64,000 nucleotides of DNA from Caballeronia sp. INDeC2 (lineage in GTDB: Bacteria > Pseudomonadota > Gammaproteobacteria > Burkholderiales > Burkholderiaceae), in contig NZ_JALQDG010000051.1 of assembly GCF_023631325.1 (NCBI RefSeq), positions 61,140-125,139 on the forward strand, written 5' to 3'. The notes under the pieces are model-generated. The model was not told the origin of the DNA. It ran no database searches and was given only the letters and a program-made list of their open reading frames with translations. This document shows positions 17,896 to 27,380 of the stretch, piece after piece (the stretch's first letter is position 1; every line of letters starts with the position of its first letter). The position numbers were made by a program, and so were the translations under genes.

Positions 17896-18597
17896 ATAGA
17901 AGCCACACCTTTGCGGTACTTGACCGCGAAAGTCATATCAGTATCTAGATGCGTTGGCAGGTAAATGCGCTCAAAGAGGCTCGCCGCGCGACGCTACCGA
18001 GCTGCCGCGACGTAGAGGAATGAAATTCATGCGAGCGACTGTACGTCGACTACGCTCGTCTCTGTGTCCATCGGCATTGTGGCCGAGTCGGCAACGCAGG
18101 CCAGATAAAGGCGAAGGAGAGCGGGGCACCCGGCGATATGGCTGTGCATCGACGGACAGAGAAATTGATGCGCGAGACGTGTGGCGCAAGCGGTAGCTCG
18201 GTCAGGCTCGGTGGGCCGCAGAAGCGCCGGCGTCGCGCTCTTGGGAGCCGATCTCTCGCCGCTTTGGCACTTCCAGAATTACGAGGTGTAAGACATCGGC
18301 GGCCGAGATCACCCTAGTCAACTGTGCCATAAAAGTGGCAACGGTCATGCCGGCTCTCGGCCAACCGCTCTGCGAGTCCGTCCTCGATAACTTTCAGTTA
18401 TCGGCATCGAAAAAGAATACTTGTGCCACTCTTTTTGATTCGCGAACCTGTGCCCGAACGCGATAGAGATTTGAGCGCCGACATGGCTGAACGCAAAAGT
18501 CAAACGCGTGCACACAAGAATAAGGCCGATTAGGTAGTCGTTAATCCTATACATATTTGCAGGACACATTTTCTGTTGCGAGAAGAAATGGGTTGAT
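17896..18597. other. Intergenic, no supported gene
   Basis: 700 bp between the broken MFS gene and a porin. Near 18021 a frame begins MKFMRATV, and after a frameshift TTLVSVSIGIVAESATQAR follows, resembling an eroded signal peptide, but nothing downstream supports a gene. The last 100 bp probably hold the porin promoter; I could not fix its elements. Confidence 0.4.
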
Positions 18598-19836
18598 ATG
18601 AAAAGAACACAGATTCTAATAGTGCTCGGAGCGGTCGCGATGTCTTGTCGATGTTTTGCAGCAGAGGGGGGAGAGACGGGCGCGACACTGCCCGAGTTAA
18701 CGCCGAAATCTTTTGGGTCGACAGTGATCGCGACGTTACCGGAATTTAACGGTTCCATCCCTACCGGGGGAATCTCGCTGTACGGGTCGGTGGACGTGGG
18801 GATCAATTATCAGCGGGTTGCCGGCAAAACGCTCCTACAGACACAGAGCGGCGGTGAATGGACCTCCAAATTCGGCATGTTCGGGCGTGAAGATCTGGGT
18901 GGCGGGCTCAAGGCCGAATTCAATCTTGAGAGCGGATTTCTCGCGAATAACGGAAATTTGCAGGCGAGCCAGACGCTCTTTAATCGCGAAGCTTGGGTTG
19001 GCCTTGCCTCCCCGACGTTTGGGCAGGTGCGGCTTGGAAATCAGCTAAATGCCGGTATTCCACTTTTTCTCGACCCGTTTGGGCAGGTGGGCACAAACTC
19101 GGTGGTAACCTGGCTCGGCACCGCGCTGGTTCAGACCAAAGCGGGCATCAGCGCGAACGCGGACTTGGGTCCCGGCGCATCGCAGGTTGCTGCACGCGTG
19201 GCAAATTCAGTGACGTGGACAACTCCGCGCATCGCCGGGTTTAGCGCGGAATTGCTGTATGCCTTTAAAAACACAGCCGGCGCCTCGCCGAGTGCCTCCA
19301 ATCAGGGCATGCTGCTCTCGTGGGCAAACGGGCCGCTTTACGTCGTGGGCAGCTATAACCGTGTGTGGAGCGCACCGGTTCAAGTCACTCCGGGCGGCGC
19401 CGTAACGACCGTACGTAATGATTTATATAGCGTCGGTGCCATATACGACTGCGGTCGCTATGTGCTCTCGGCGTCCTTCAACCAGTTCAGCCCCAATCTG
19501 GCAGCAGATGGGATCGCACGAGTTTATACGGCCGGCGGGATTCTTCCGTTCGGACGCAATGTGTTGCGCGCATCGTTGGTCTATCGCGACACATCGGGCG
19601 TCAGGGACGCCGCCGGTGCGCCTGCAAATGATTCGGCTCTGGGCTTGATGTTGGGCTACGACTACAACTTGTCCAAGCGCACGGCGCTGTATGCGCGGGC
19701 AGGCTTTATCCGAAACTATGGCGTGTCTACGGTAGTGCTCAATAACAATCCCCTGCCGACCGAGCCGGGCACCGGTCAGCCGCAAACAGGACTGACGCCC
19801 CTTACGATGTCCATCGGGCTTTACCACAACTTCTAG
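18598..19836 (+). CDS. Outer-membrane porin, OmpC-like Gram-negative family
   Basis: 412-aa porin with an N-terminal signal peptide (MKRTQILIVLGAVAMSCRCFA) and an unusual 40-residue spacer before the first barrel strand (GISLYGSVDVGINYQ). The eyelet region FGMFGREDLGGGLKAEF and the C-terminal YHNF with terminal phenylalanine follow. Located upstream of two hydrolases and a transporter, it probably supplies the same catabolic pathway. Confidence 0.88.
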   Translation: MKRTQILIVLGAVAMSCRCFAAEGGETGATLPELTPKSFGSTVIATLPEFNGSIPTGGISLYGSVDVGINYQRVAGKTLLQTQSGGEWTSKFGMFGREDLGGGLKAEFNLESGFLANNGNLQASQTLFNREAWVGLASPTFGQVRLGNQLNAGIPLFLDPFGQVGTNSVVTWLGTALVQTKAGISANADLGPGASQVAARVANSVTWTTPRIAGFSAELLYAFKNTAGASPSASNQGMLLSWANGPLYVVGSYNRVWSAPVQVTPGGAVTTVRNDLYSVGAIYDCGRYVLSASFNQFSPNLAADGIARVYTAGGILPFGRNVLRASLVYRDTSGVRDAAGAPANDSALGLMLGYDYNLSKRTALYARAGFIRNYGVSTVVLNNNPLPTEPGTGQPQTGLTPLTMSIGLYHNF

Positions 19837-19927
19837 ATCGCACCCGTGGTCGCTCGCGGGGAAGAGCGTACCTCATTGCGGTATCGCGCATTGCGCAGCA
19901 TTCTGAAACCGGAAAATGGAGAAACAA

Positions 19928-20734
19928 ATGTCGATTATCGAGCACGAACATAGTCAGCTTTATTACGAAATCCACGGAGAGGGTTATCCAATCATCTTCA
20001 TTCACGGTGGCGGAGGCAATACAATGGCGTGGTACCAGCAGGTGCCCTATTTCAGCCGTCAATACAAAGTGATCACGGTAGACCTGCGTGGATTCAAGCA
20101 TTCAAAATGCCCGCCGCAATACGTTCATCCTCGCTTTTTCGCCGGCGACGTGCGGGCCATTATGGACGCCGAGGGCTTGCCACACGCTGCCTTGGTTTGT
20201 CAGTCGCTTGGCGCCTGGGCCGGTCTGCGTCTGGCCGTCCAGACTCCACAGCGCGTCTCGTGTCTATTCGTTAATGGTTCACCAACCCCGGCATGGTCGG
20301 AGGAAAACTGGCGCGTGATCGACCGGGCAAATGGGATCTTCATGGGCGGCGATTTTGGCAGCTCGACCCGCAACACGTCGGTCGGTTGGAACCGCGATAT
20401 AGTCGCAGCGCACCCCGAGATGACGTTTCTGTACAGTCAGATTAAGTCTCTCAATCCGCCCTTCAACTCGCGAACCATGGAAGACGAAAGCATCAAGGTT
20501 CTTCCAGAAGACCTCCGGGATTATCGGATCCCAACGATCGTCGCCGGCGGTGCGCACGATGACTTCCTGAATCCCGAAAGTCACTTTCACGCTGCGAGCC
20601 TTATACCGGGTGCGACGAGCTTCACCTTTGAAGATGCCGGTCATTCCGCTTACTTCGAGACGCCAGAAGAGTTCAACGCGGTGCTCGACGCATTCCTTGC
20701 CCGCCACGTGCCGAAATCGACGGAACAGCCCTGA
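19928..20734 (+). CDS. Alpha/beta hydrolase, first of a tandem pair
   Basis: 268-aa alpha/beta-fold hydrolase resembling C-C bond hydrolases and esterases. Oxyanion-hole motif HGGGGNTMAW (26-35), nucleophile S93 in CQSLGAW (Cys replaces the first Gly of GxSxG), acid in AGGAHDDFLNPE, and catalytic His in EDAGHSAYFETP. The start is ATG 19928 with GGAG upstream rather than ATG 19916. The next gene, 55 bp on, is a close paralogue with the same catalytic set, suggesting a recent duplication with split substrate ranges. Confidence 0.88.
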   Translation: MSIIEHEHSQLYYEIHGEGYPIIFIHGGGGNTMAWYQQVPYFSRQYKVITVDLRGFKHSKCPPQYVHPRFFAGDVRAIMDAEGLPHAALVCQSLGAWAGLRLAVQTPQRVSCLFVNGSPTPAWSEENWRVIDRANGIFMGGDFGSSTRNTSVGWNRDIVAAHPEMTFLYSQIKSLNPPFNSRTMEDESIKVLPEDLRDYRIPTIVAGGAHDDFLNPESHFHAASLIPGATSFTFEDAGHSAYFETPEEFNAVLDAFLARHVPKSTEQP

Positions 20735-20789
20735 CCGCGCGGCGTTACGCAAACTTCATCGTATTCCTCGTTAAGGAAGGACACTTCAA

Positions 20790-21587
20790 ATGCCAACGAT
20801 CCAAAATGCAGCAGCAACGCTTTATTACGAAGTGCATGGGCAAGGCGAACCATTGATCTTCGTCCACGGCGGCGGTGGAAATTCGATGGCCTGGTTCCAG
20901 CAGGTGCCTCATTTTGCGCGTCGCTTCAAAGTCATTACGGTCGACCTGCGCGGATTCAAACACTCGCATTGTCCGCCAGAATTCACGCATCCGCAGTATT
21001 TTGCTGACGACATGCGTGCAATCATGGACGCAGAGGGCATTGGACAGGCTGCCTTCGTCTGCCAGTCTTTGGGTGCATGGGCCGGTTTGCGTCTTGCCGT
21101 TCAATCGCCGGAGCGGGTCTCGGCTCTTTTTGTCAATGGCTCGCCGACTCCCGCTTATTCAGAAGAAAACTGGGACGTCATTACGCGCGCGCAGGGCATC
21201 TATCTAGGAGACAACTCCAAGCGCAATACCAGCATTGGCTGGAACCGGAAGACCATCGCGGAACGTCCGGAACTGCTCTTTCTTTATAGCCAGATAAAGT
21301 CGCTGAACCAGCCCTTTAACTCGCATACGATGCAAGACGAAAGCATTAAGGTCTATCCGGCAGATTTTGAACATTATCGCGTGCCCACTATCATCGCGGG
21401 AGGGGCGCACGATGACTTCCTGCACCCGAAAAGCCATTTCCATACGGCGAGTTTGATACCAGGCGCCACGACCCATACATTTCCTGATGCTGGGCATTCC
21501 GCTTACTTCGAAACGCCAAGGGAGTTTAACCAAGCGTTGGATCGATTTCTTGAGACACACGTTCCGAAAAAGGGCGATGCGGGTTAA
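20790..21587 (+). CDS. Alpha/beta hydrolase, second of a tandem pair
   Basis: 265-aa paralogue of the preceding gene, collinear without gaps for the first 130 residues. Nucleophile S93 (CQSLGAWAGL), oxyanion HGGGGNSMAW, acid GGAHDDFLHPK, His PDAGHSAYFETP. Ribosome-binding site AAGGA 10 nt before the ATG. Possible roles are hydrolysis of a ring-fission product or of an ester/lactone entering the aromatic pathway. Substrate not determinable from sequence. Confidence 0.88.
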   Translation: MPTIQNAAATLYYEVHGQGEPLIFVHGGGGNSMAWFQQVPHFARRFKVITVDLRGFKHSHCPPEFTHPQYFADDMRAIMDAEGIGQAAFVCQSLGAWAGLRLAVQSPERVSALFVNGSPTPAYSEENWDVITRAQGIYLGDNSKRNTSIGWNRKTIAERPELLFLYSQIKSLNQPFNSHTMQDESIKVYPADFEHYRVPTIIAGGAHDDFLHPKSHFHTASLIPGATTHTFPDAGHSAYFETPREFNQALDRFLETHVPKKGDAG

Positions 21588-21709
21588 AGCCGCTACGACG
21601 TCTGTTCGGACCTAGTGCTGGGATCGTGCGGCGCTGCCACGATCCCACCAGGTGGGCGAAAGGCAGGGCACGACGCCTTATGTTTAACCAACCAAGTCTT
21701 GAGGAAGCA

Positions 21710-23038
21710 ATGAACGCAACAGACACACCATCGCCGGCAATGGTCCGGCGCGTCGTTCTCGCCTCCATCGTCGGAAACGCCTTCGAGTGGTTCGATTTCG
21801 CAATTTATGGCCTGTTTGCCGGTATCATCGCCAAACAATACTTCCCGCGTGACAACGCGCTTGCTTCGTTAATGCTTGCACTCGCCACTTTTGGCGTCGG
21901 TTTTGCCGTACGGCCTATCGGAGGTGTCATGCTAGGTGTATACGGTGATCGGGTCGGACGAAAGAAAGCCCTGTCCCTGACAATTGGCATGATGGCAATA
22001 GGTACGGGTATGATTGGATTATTGCCTCCCTACGGTGCGATTGGTGTGTTTGCGCCGCTTTTGTTGCTCATTGCGCGACTCCTGCAAGGGATATCCGCGG
22101 GCGGTGAGTTCGGGGGCGCAACGACGATGTTGATCGAATTCGCACCCGTTTCACGTCGGGGACTATACGGCAGTTTCCAGATGTGCTCCCAGGCGCTTGC
22201 TTTCGCGATTGGCGCCGCAGTCGCGTGGTTACTCGTTACGCGGTTAAGCAATTCAGCCCTAGAGTTGTGGGGATGGCGGGTACCTTTTATCCTTGGTATT
22301 TTGGTTGGTCCGCTGGGCTGGTTTATCCGATCGCGTGTTGACGAGTCTCCGCAATTCGCCGCGTACAGACGCAACGCAGGACTCTCCATTGGGGTCAGCC
22401 AGCCCATGCCCTTTTGGACGCTTGTGAAAGATCAGAAGCGACAGATCGCAGCCAGCACCGGCGTCTGCGTGGCAGGAACCGTCTCCGCGTATATCTTTGT
22501 GTTCTTCTTGCCTATCATGGCGCGGCAACAGTTTGGCATCTCGGCTGGAGACGTTAATCTTTGTACGCTCGCCGGAACAGTAGTAATCCTTCTGGTTTGT
22601 CCGATGGCTGGCTATCTGTCAGACCGTGCAGGACGCAAACAAGTGCTGATTCTAGCGATGCTGTTCTACGGTCTTGTATCGTTCCTGATGTTTCGGCAGT
22701 TCGTCGCTGCTCCGTCATTCCGCACTCTCTTCCAACTGCAGCTTGGCGTCTCATTCGCGATGAGCTTCCTTTGGGGGCCCGTGCCGATCGCCTTAACGGA
22801 AGGGTTCCCGGTCGGAGTTCGCTCGACGGGCGCTGCGCTCGCGTATAACATCGCCGTGCTGCTTTTCGGTGGTCTGGCGCCGGCTGTGAACACGTGGCTT
22901 GTCAAGACAACAGGGAGTAATCTAGCGCCGATGTACTACGTACTTTTAAGCATTGCGATCGGTCTCGCCGGGGCGGCACTATTGCCTGGACGTGCGAAGC
23001 TATCTGAAGCATCGAACTCTGTCAGATCGATCGTCTGA
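21710..23038 (+). CDS. MFS transporter of the metabolite:H+ symporter (MHS) family
   Basis: 442-aa, about 12-helix permease related to proline/betaine, shikimate and alpha-ketoglutarate symporters. The MHS opening VVLASIVGNAFEWFDFAIYG and the loop 2-3 motif GVYGDRVGRKKALSL are clear. Loop 8-9 repeats it as GYLSDRAGRKQVLIL. Start ATG 21710 behind GAGGAAGCA; an upstream in-frame ATG lacks a ribosome-binding site. It is likely co-transcribed with the two hydrolases and may have taken over the role of the inactivated MFS gene. Confidence 0.9.
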   Translation: MNATDTPSPAMVRRVVLASIVGNAFEWFDFAIYGLFAGIIAKQYFPRDNALASLMLALATFGVGFAVRPIGGVMLGVYGDRVGRKKALSLTIGMMAIGTGMIGLLPPYGAIGVFAPLLLLIARLLQGISAGGEFGGATTMLIEFAPVSRRGLYGSFQMCSQALAFAIGAAVAWLLVTRLSNSALELWGWRVPFILGILVGPLGWFIRSRVDESPQFAAYRRNAGLSIGVSQPMPFWTLVKDQKRQIAASTGVCVAGTVSAYIFVFFLPIMARQQFGISAGDVNLCTLAGTVVILLVCPMAGYLSDRAGRKQVLILAMLFYGLVSFLMFRQFVAAPSFRTLFQLQLGVSFAMSFLWGPVPIALTEGFPVGVRSTGAALAYNIAVLLFGGLAPAVNTWLVKTTGSNLAPMYYVLLSIAIGLAGAALLPGRAKLSEASNSVRSIV

Positions 23039-23346
23039 CCGATGCTTCAGTATTCGCCTTCGCGAGGAGGGCGACTACCGACCGTAGCGATACAGAACAG
23101 CGTATCCATTGAATGCGCCCAGAGCGTTAGGATCCGTTTGGGCGACGACAGGCCGGTCAATGCGATGCAAGGCGGAGTGCGTCGATGCTTGATAGCAAAG
23201 GGTTCGCGATAGATCGACGAGGCGTTGCTCTTCGCTTTGCCGCATCGTTGCCCTGCGCGCTTCGCGACGGGACGCCTGGTCGGTGCGTCACGGAAATCAC
23301 TTGCACTTGGCAATTTGGAACGCTATCGTGCCAGTGTTCTCGAATG

Positions 23347-23543
23347 CAGCGCGGGAGAGACCGTCAGCATCGACGGCGCCGACGGAGCAACCGCCCCGGA
23401 AACTCTCAGGCCCAAGGACCGCGCCGCAGGAACGATCTGGAGAGAGGCGCACTGCGCCCACCGAAGGGGATTTCCCGCTAGGGCATCGCACGGAAGCGTC
23501 GCCGGACGGGATCGAAACTCTCAGGTACATGGACAGATGGGGC
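23347..23543 (+). promoter_or_regulatory. Tandem glycine riboswitch
   Basis: Two consecutive glycine aptamers. Aptamer 1 begins GCGGGAGAGACCG (about 23350), with the core CCGACGGAGCAACCGCCCC and ACTCTCAGG at 23402-23410. Aptamer 2 begins CTGGAGAGAGGC (about 23437), with CACCGAAGGGG and ACTCTCAGG at 23517-23525, ending GGACAGATGGGG. This matches the gcvT-type tandem glycine-binding RNA. The downstream start codon is about 65 nt away, so it would control the FAD amino-acid dehydrogenase in cis. Confidence 0.93.
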
Positions 23544-23608
23544 AGGGAGCCGAGACCGACGCACATCGCGTCGTGCCGGCACATGCGCAACACAATCTGG
23601 ACCATGTC

Positions 23609-24862
23609 ATGTCAAGAATCGCCATCATCGGCGCCGGCATCACCGGCGTCACAACCGCTTACGCCCTCGCTCGTCGCGGCTTCGAGGTCACGGTTTTCGA
23701 ACGTCATCGCTATGCGGCGATGGAAACGTCCTTCGCAAATGGCGGCCAGTTGTCCGTCAGTAACGCCGAAGTCTGGAATCACACGGCGACGGTCGTGAAG
23801 GGACTGCGCTGGATGCTCACGCGCGATGCGCCCTTGCTGCTCAATCCATCGCCCTCCTGGCACAAGTATTCCTGGATGGGCGAGTTCCTGCGCCAGATCA
23901 GCAACTACCGCGCGAACACTATCGAGACCGTGCGCCTCGCGCTCGAGGCGCGAAACCATCTCTACGCGATCGCGGAACGCGAGCACATTGACTTCGATCT
24001 GGAGCGTCGCGGCATTCTGCATGTTTATCGAAGCTGCAAGGATTACGATGCCGCGGCGAAGGTCAACGAGCTTCTTCGCGAAGGCGGACTTGACCGATAT
24101 GCCGTCGATGGCAGCGAGATCGGCAGGATCGAGCCGGCATTGCATGGCGATTTCTATGGCGGCTTTTTCACGCCATCCGATGCGACGGGCGATATCCACA
24201 AGTTCACGCGCGGACTCGCGCAAGCGTGCGTCAAACACGGCGTCGCGTTCAGTTACGACACGGAGATCGCATCGATCGACCGGACGCACGACGGGCGCTT
24301 CGAGGTCCGCATCGACGGCGGCGGCGATGCGCAAGCGAGCGGCTTCGATCGCATCGTGGTCTGTGCGGGCGTGAGAAGCCGCGAGTTCGCGCGGATGCTT
24401 GGCGATCACGTGAACGTGTATCCGGTGAAGGGCTATTCGATCACCGTATGCCTCGACGATGAGACGAGCCGGCAAGCGGCTCCGTGGGTCAGTCTGCTCG
24501 ACGACAAGGCGAAGATCGTGACGAGCCGTCTCGGAGCGGACCGGTTCCGTGTCGCCGGGACAGCGGAAATAAACGGTTTCAATCGCGATATCCGGGCGGA
24601 TCGCATCGCGCCGCTGGTTGCGTGGACGCGCGGGCTTTTCCCGGAGATAGCGACGGCGCGCGTTATTACGTGGGCCGGTCTGCGTCCGATGATGCCGAGC
24701 ATGCTGCCTCGTGTCGGGCATGGAAAACGGCTAGGCGTCTACTACAACACGGGGCACGGGCATCTCGGATGGACGCTGTCCGCAGCCACCGCGGATTTGA
24801 TCGCCGGCTTGATCTCGCATAATTCAGCTTCCGGCAAAGCGGCGTTGCGTCACCCTGCATGA
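23609..24862 (+). CDS. dadA: FAD-dependent D-amino acid dehydrogenase (DadA-like), glycine-riboswitch controlled
   Basis: 417-aa DAO-superfamily flavoprotein that oxidatively deaminates an amino acid, passing electrons to the respiratory chain. N-terminal FAD motif IAIIGAGITGVTTAYALARRG, DadA-type block METSFANGGQLSVSNAEVW, and the C-terminal GHGHLGWTLSAATADLIAGL. The start ATG 23609 gives a mature DadA length; the frame extends upstream only through the riboswitch. The core dadA usually precedes alr; here the leader senses glycine, so glycine itself, or a D-amino acid linked to glycine, may be the substrate. Confidence 0.9.
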   Translation: MSRIAIIGAGITGVTTAYALARRGFEVTVFERHRYAAMETSFANGGQLSVSNAEVWNHTATVVKGLRWMLTRDAPLLLNPSPSWHKYSWMGEFLRQISNYRANTIETVRLALEARNHLYAIAEREHIDFDLERRGILHVYRSCKDYDAAAKVNELLREGGLDRYAVDGSEIGRIEPALHGDFYGGFFTPSDATGDIHKFTRGLAQACVKHGVAFSYDTEIASIDRTHDGRFEVRIDGGGDAQASGFDRIVVCAGVRSREFARMLGDHVNVYPVKGYSITVCLDDETSRQAAPWVSLLDDKAKIVTSRLGADRFRVAGTAEINGFNRDIRADRIAPLVAWTRGLFPEIATARVITWAGLRPMMPSMLPRVGHGKRLGVYYNTGHGHLGWTLSAATADLIAGLISHNSASGKAALRHPA

Positions 24863-25210
24863 GGCAAGCGTAGGACCGATCGCCGCGAGGGCCGAGCTAA
24901 TCGGGAGGCTTCAATCACACGGGCAATCACACCCGAGACGCGAGCTGCCGTGCGAAGTCTTCAGGCGTTCTACTCAATTCCGAAATGTCTACTATGCTAG
25001 TCTTGGATTAGCGGAAGTACCGTGCTTGATGCTTGCACATTTCGCACGTCTAGGTCGCGTAGCGCGGATGCACATCTTCTTTCGGCATTGTGGTCTGCCT
25101 TACCGGAGCTTCACTGTCAGACTGACCGGAGCCTGATATTGCCCGAGCCCGCGAAGCTGTATGAAGGCTTCGAACCTTGTCATCTCGACATCCGATCAAT
25201 GTTTCAGCAT
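24863..25210. other. Intergenic, no gene seen
   Basis: About 350 bp between dadA and the convergent LysR gene; no supported frame and no clear strong hairpin with a U-tract. Confidence 0.5.
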
Positions 25211-26161
25211 TCACTTTGGTAAAGAGACGCCCTTGCCCGGCCGTAGCGGTGGTTGACCCGATTTTTCATTCAACGCGCAACAAGCGTTTCGAATCATGTC
25301 GATGCACGAATTAGAAATCTTGGTGACCAGTTCAATGTCACGGCAGACCAGCCCAACTGAGATATCGGGAAGCGATTCCTTGAGTTGAAGACGGGTTAGT
25401 TGGCCCTCGAGCGAACGCAGTCCAAACGCTGGCTGTCCCCATGTGCTGATCAAATCGGTCGTGACCGCGAGTTCCATGTAAAGTCCCGTCGACATACATC
25501 GCAATACACTTTGCGGTGGCTTCATGCTATGCATATCGAATGTGGTACCAAGGAAACTCGTCGGATCGTCGGGCGTATCGAAGCTCAGCCAACGCTCATT
25601 TACAAGTGTTTGAAGTGAACGCGCTTGAGCGAGTTTATTTCCTGTACGTACAGCCAGATAATTCGTCGTCGAATAGAGCAACTCCCAGTAGAAGCGGGAT
25701 TTGACCGGTTCTCCAATCCTCGACATCAATGCAAAGTCAATCGTTCCATCCATCAACCTCTCTTCGATCTGAGCTGGGCGCAACTCCAGCACATGAATCC
25801 GAATGTCAGGAAACTTGATCGCAAACCGTCGTATGACTCCCGCAAACGGCCCCAGCGCGGTGACGGGCGTCACGCCAATAGTCAATGTGCCGCCGGACGA
25901 GCCGCGCAGCACTTCGATGTCTTCACGTGCGTTGTTAAGCTCGTGCTCGACCGCACGAGCGTGTCGTACTAGACTTTGTCCGTAGGACGTGAGTGTGACG
26001 CCTCGTGGGGAGCGGACCAATAGAGGCACGGAAAGTTCGATTTCCAGATCGGCCAACGCCTTGCTCACCGCGGGCTGAGAGACGTGAAGCGCGCGGCAAG
26101 CGTCGTGCATGCTGCCGGTTTCGGATACGGCGATGAGCGCCCGAAGCTGATGAAATTTCAT
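25211..26161 (-). CDS. LysR family transcriptional regulator
   Basis: 316-aa LTTR. Winged helix-turn-helix at residues 1-60 (MKFHQLRALIAVSETGSM, then LHVSQPAVSKALADLE), then a periplasmic-binding-like effector domain from about residue 90 (GTLTIGVTPVTALGPFAG). I start it at ATG 26161 because upstream in-frame sequence is not LTTR-like. The gene seems complete. An 83-bp piece of it (25847-25929) is repeated in inverted orientation 3.9 kb away. Target genes are not evident: dadA is convergent and the other side is IS debris. Confidence 0.9.
   Translation of the reverse strand: MKFHQLRALIAVSETGSMHDACRALHVSQPAVSKALADLEIELSVPLLVRSPRGVTLTSYGQSLVRHARAVEHELNNAREDIEVLRGSSGGTLTIGVTPVTALGPFAGVIRRFAIKFPDIRIHVLELRPAQIEERLMDGTIDFALMSRIGEPVKSRFYWELLYSTTNYLAVRTGNKLAQARSLQTLVNERWLSFDTPDDPTSFLGTTFDMHSMKPPQSVLRCMSTGLYMELAVTTDLISTWGQPAFGLRSLEGQLTRLQLKESLPDISVGLVCRDIELVTKISNSCIDMIRNACCALNEKSGQPPLRPGKGVSLPK
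25847..25929. repeat. 83-bp inverted repeat, copy 1 (inside LysR gene)
   Basis: Exact reverse complement of 29791-29873. This copy is the original because it lies within the intact LysR coding sequence (residues around EDIEVLRGSSGGTLTIGVTP). Confidence 0.9.
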
Positions 26162-26524
26162 ATTCTTTGCAGCAGCTTTAAAGTCAAAGGAGTATTGTGG
26201 GTGGCGTTTGGCCTTCGCCGGCCGTCGAAGAATCGATCGGTCGAGGGCCAATTATGCCTCCGCATATGAAGGTGCAGCGATGGTAAGCGTATACGATGAG
26301 CGCGTGTGACCGCACGTTGCCTTCCAACTGGCTCGACGCTCAATGAGGCACCCGCACGCATCGATTGAGCGGCAAGGCAGCGTGCATGTGGTCGAATCGA
26401 TTCGGTCGCCTCTGTACTGAGCATCCGTGGCCTTGGCGCGGACGAACATACAATGAGGGACGTTCTGTATGGACCGGCGACGTAGGCCACACCTGTTCCA
26501 AGACATGAGTAACACCTCGGACGA

Positions 26525-26880
26525 ATGGGTCGTTCGGAGTCCACCATTGTTTGGGATAGCAAGGACATTTTGGAACTGCGGCTTGAATTCATGAGCTTCG
26601 CGAGACGAGATGGCGCCAATCGGCGGGCGTTGTCTCGGCAGTATGCGATCGGTAAAGCACTTCGAGCAGGGCGATGCCACCGCTCCAGACGTCCCGTTCA
26701 TAGTCCGGCGCGTGTGAGCGCTGAGACCGAGGCGCGCGTGGTCGAATTGCACCGGAGCCAACCGGTCTGTGGTGGGGCCAGGATCTGTCGTCGAATGCGC
26801 AACACGGGCCGCGTTCGGGTGCCTTTGCCCAGCCCGGCCACAAGCATGCTGCGTCGGCACGGCCTCACTCGCTTTTCGAT
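26525..26880 (+). pseudogene. Degraded IS481-type transposase fragment
   Basis: Plus-strand remnants of an IS481/IS3-like transposase N-terminus. The frame starts at 26525 and reads LRLEFMSFARRDGANRRALS, then, after decay, HRSRRPVHSPARVSAETEAR, VVELHRSQPVCGGARICRRM and ATSMLRRHGL, matching the family order of helix-turn-helix, SRRPH linker, WGGRKI and ILRRHGL. The DDE core is missing. Confidence 0.65.
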
Positions 26881-27021
26881 CTCGCGCTCGATGCCTGCGG
26901 CAGCACACCCCCCGACTGGTGCGCGGGCGCTTGCGCGCGGCATTTCGTCCTTGTGGAGTGCCGTACGCATCAACACGGACGATCTCTTGGATGCTGAATG
27001 GCAGTGAGCCTTCAGCTGTTT

Positions 27022-27225
27022 AACACGCGGAGAAATGCACTGGACGGCATTGTTGACCACGCCGAGCGATCCGCGGGCGTTGCCAGAAATTCCCGGCAGC
27101 TGCTGCATCAGCGAGAAAATTGAGCCATTGGTCGTCCGCCCAAGCGGATCGACGGGTACGGTAATCCACGCCGACGGTGCAAACTGACTCCCGAGTCGAA
27201 GGGTGCCGTAGTCTGCATTTGAGAC
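27022..27225 (-). pseudogene. Internal fragment of an outer-membrane porin gene
   Basis: A minus-strand stretch reads NADYGTLRLGSQFAPSAWIT, then VPVDPLGRTTNGSIFSLMQQ, then NNAVQCISP, the strand 3 to loop 3 region of Burkholderiales porins. No signal peptide or C-terminus is present nearby. It is a fossil left by rearrangement next to the recombinase. Confidence 0.65.
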
Positions 27226-27380
27226 GCCGACCTTGGCACAAGTCCGTTCATCGTGACGGTAAACGCGAAAATGAAACCAGAAATTCGGCCCAAACCGCTC
27301 AAAAAGGACGTTCAATTGCATCGGGCTTGCACAATGCGAAAATCTCGCGGCGAAAGCCCTGTGATTGGAGCGAGGCCGCT

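Noticed and set aside
23225..23608. N-terminal extension of the DadA frame through the leader
   Set aside because: This region folds as the tandem glycine riboswitch; the conserved protein starts at 23609.
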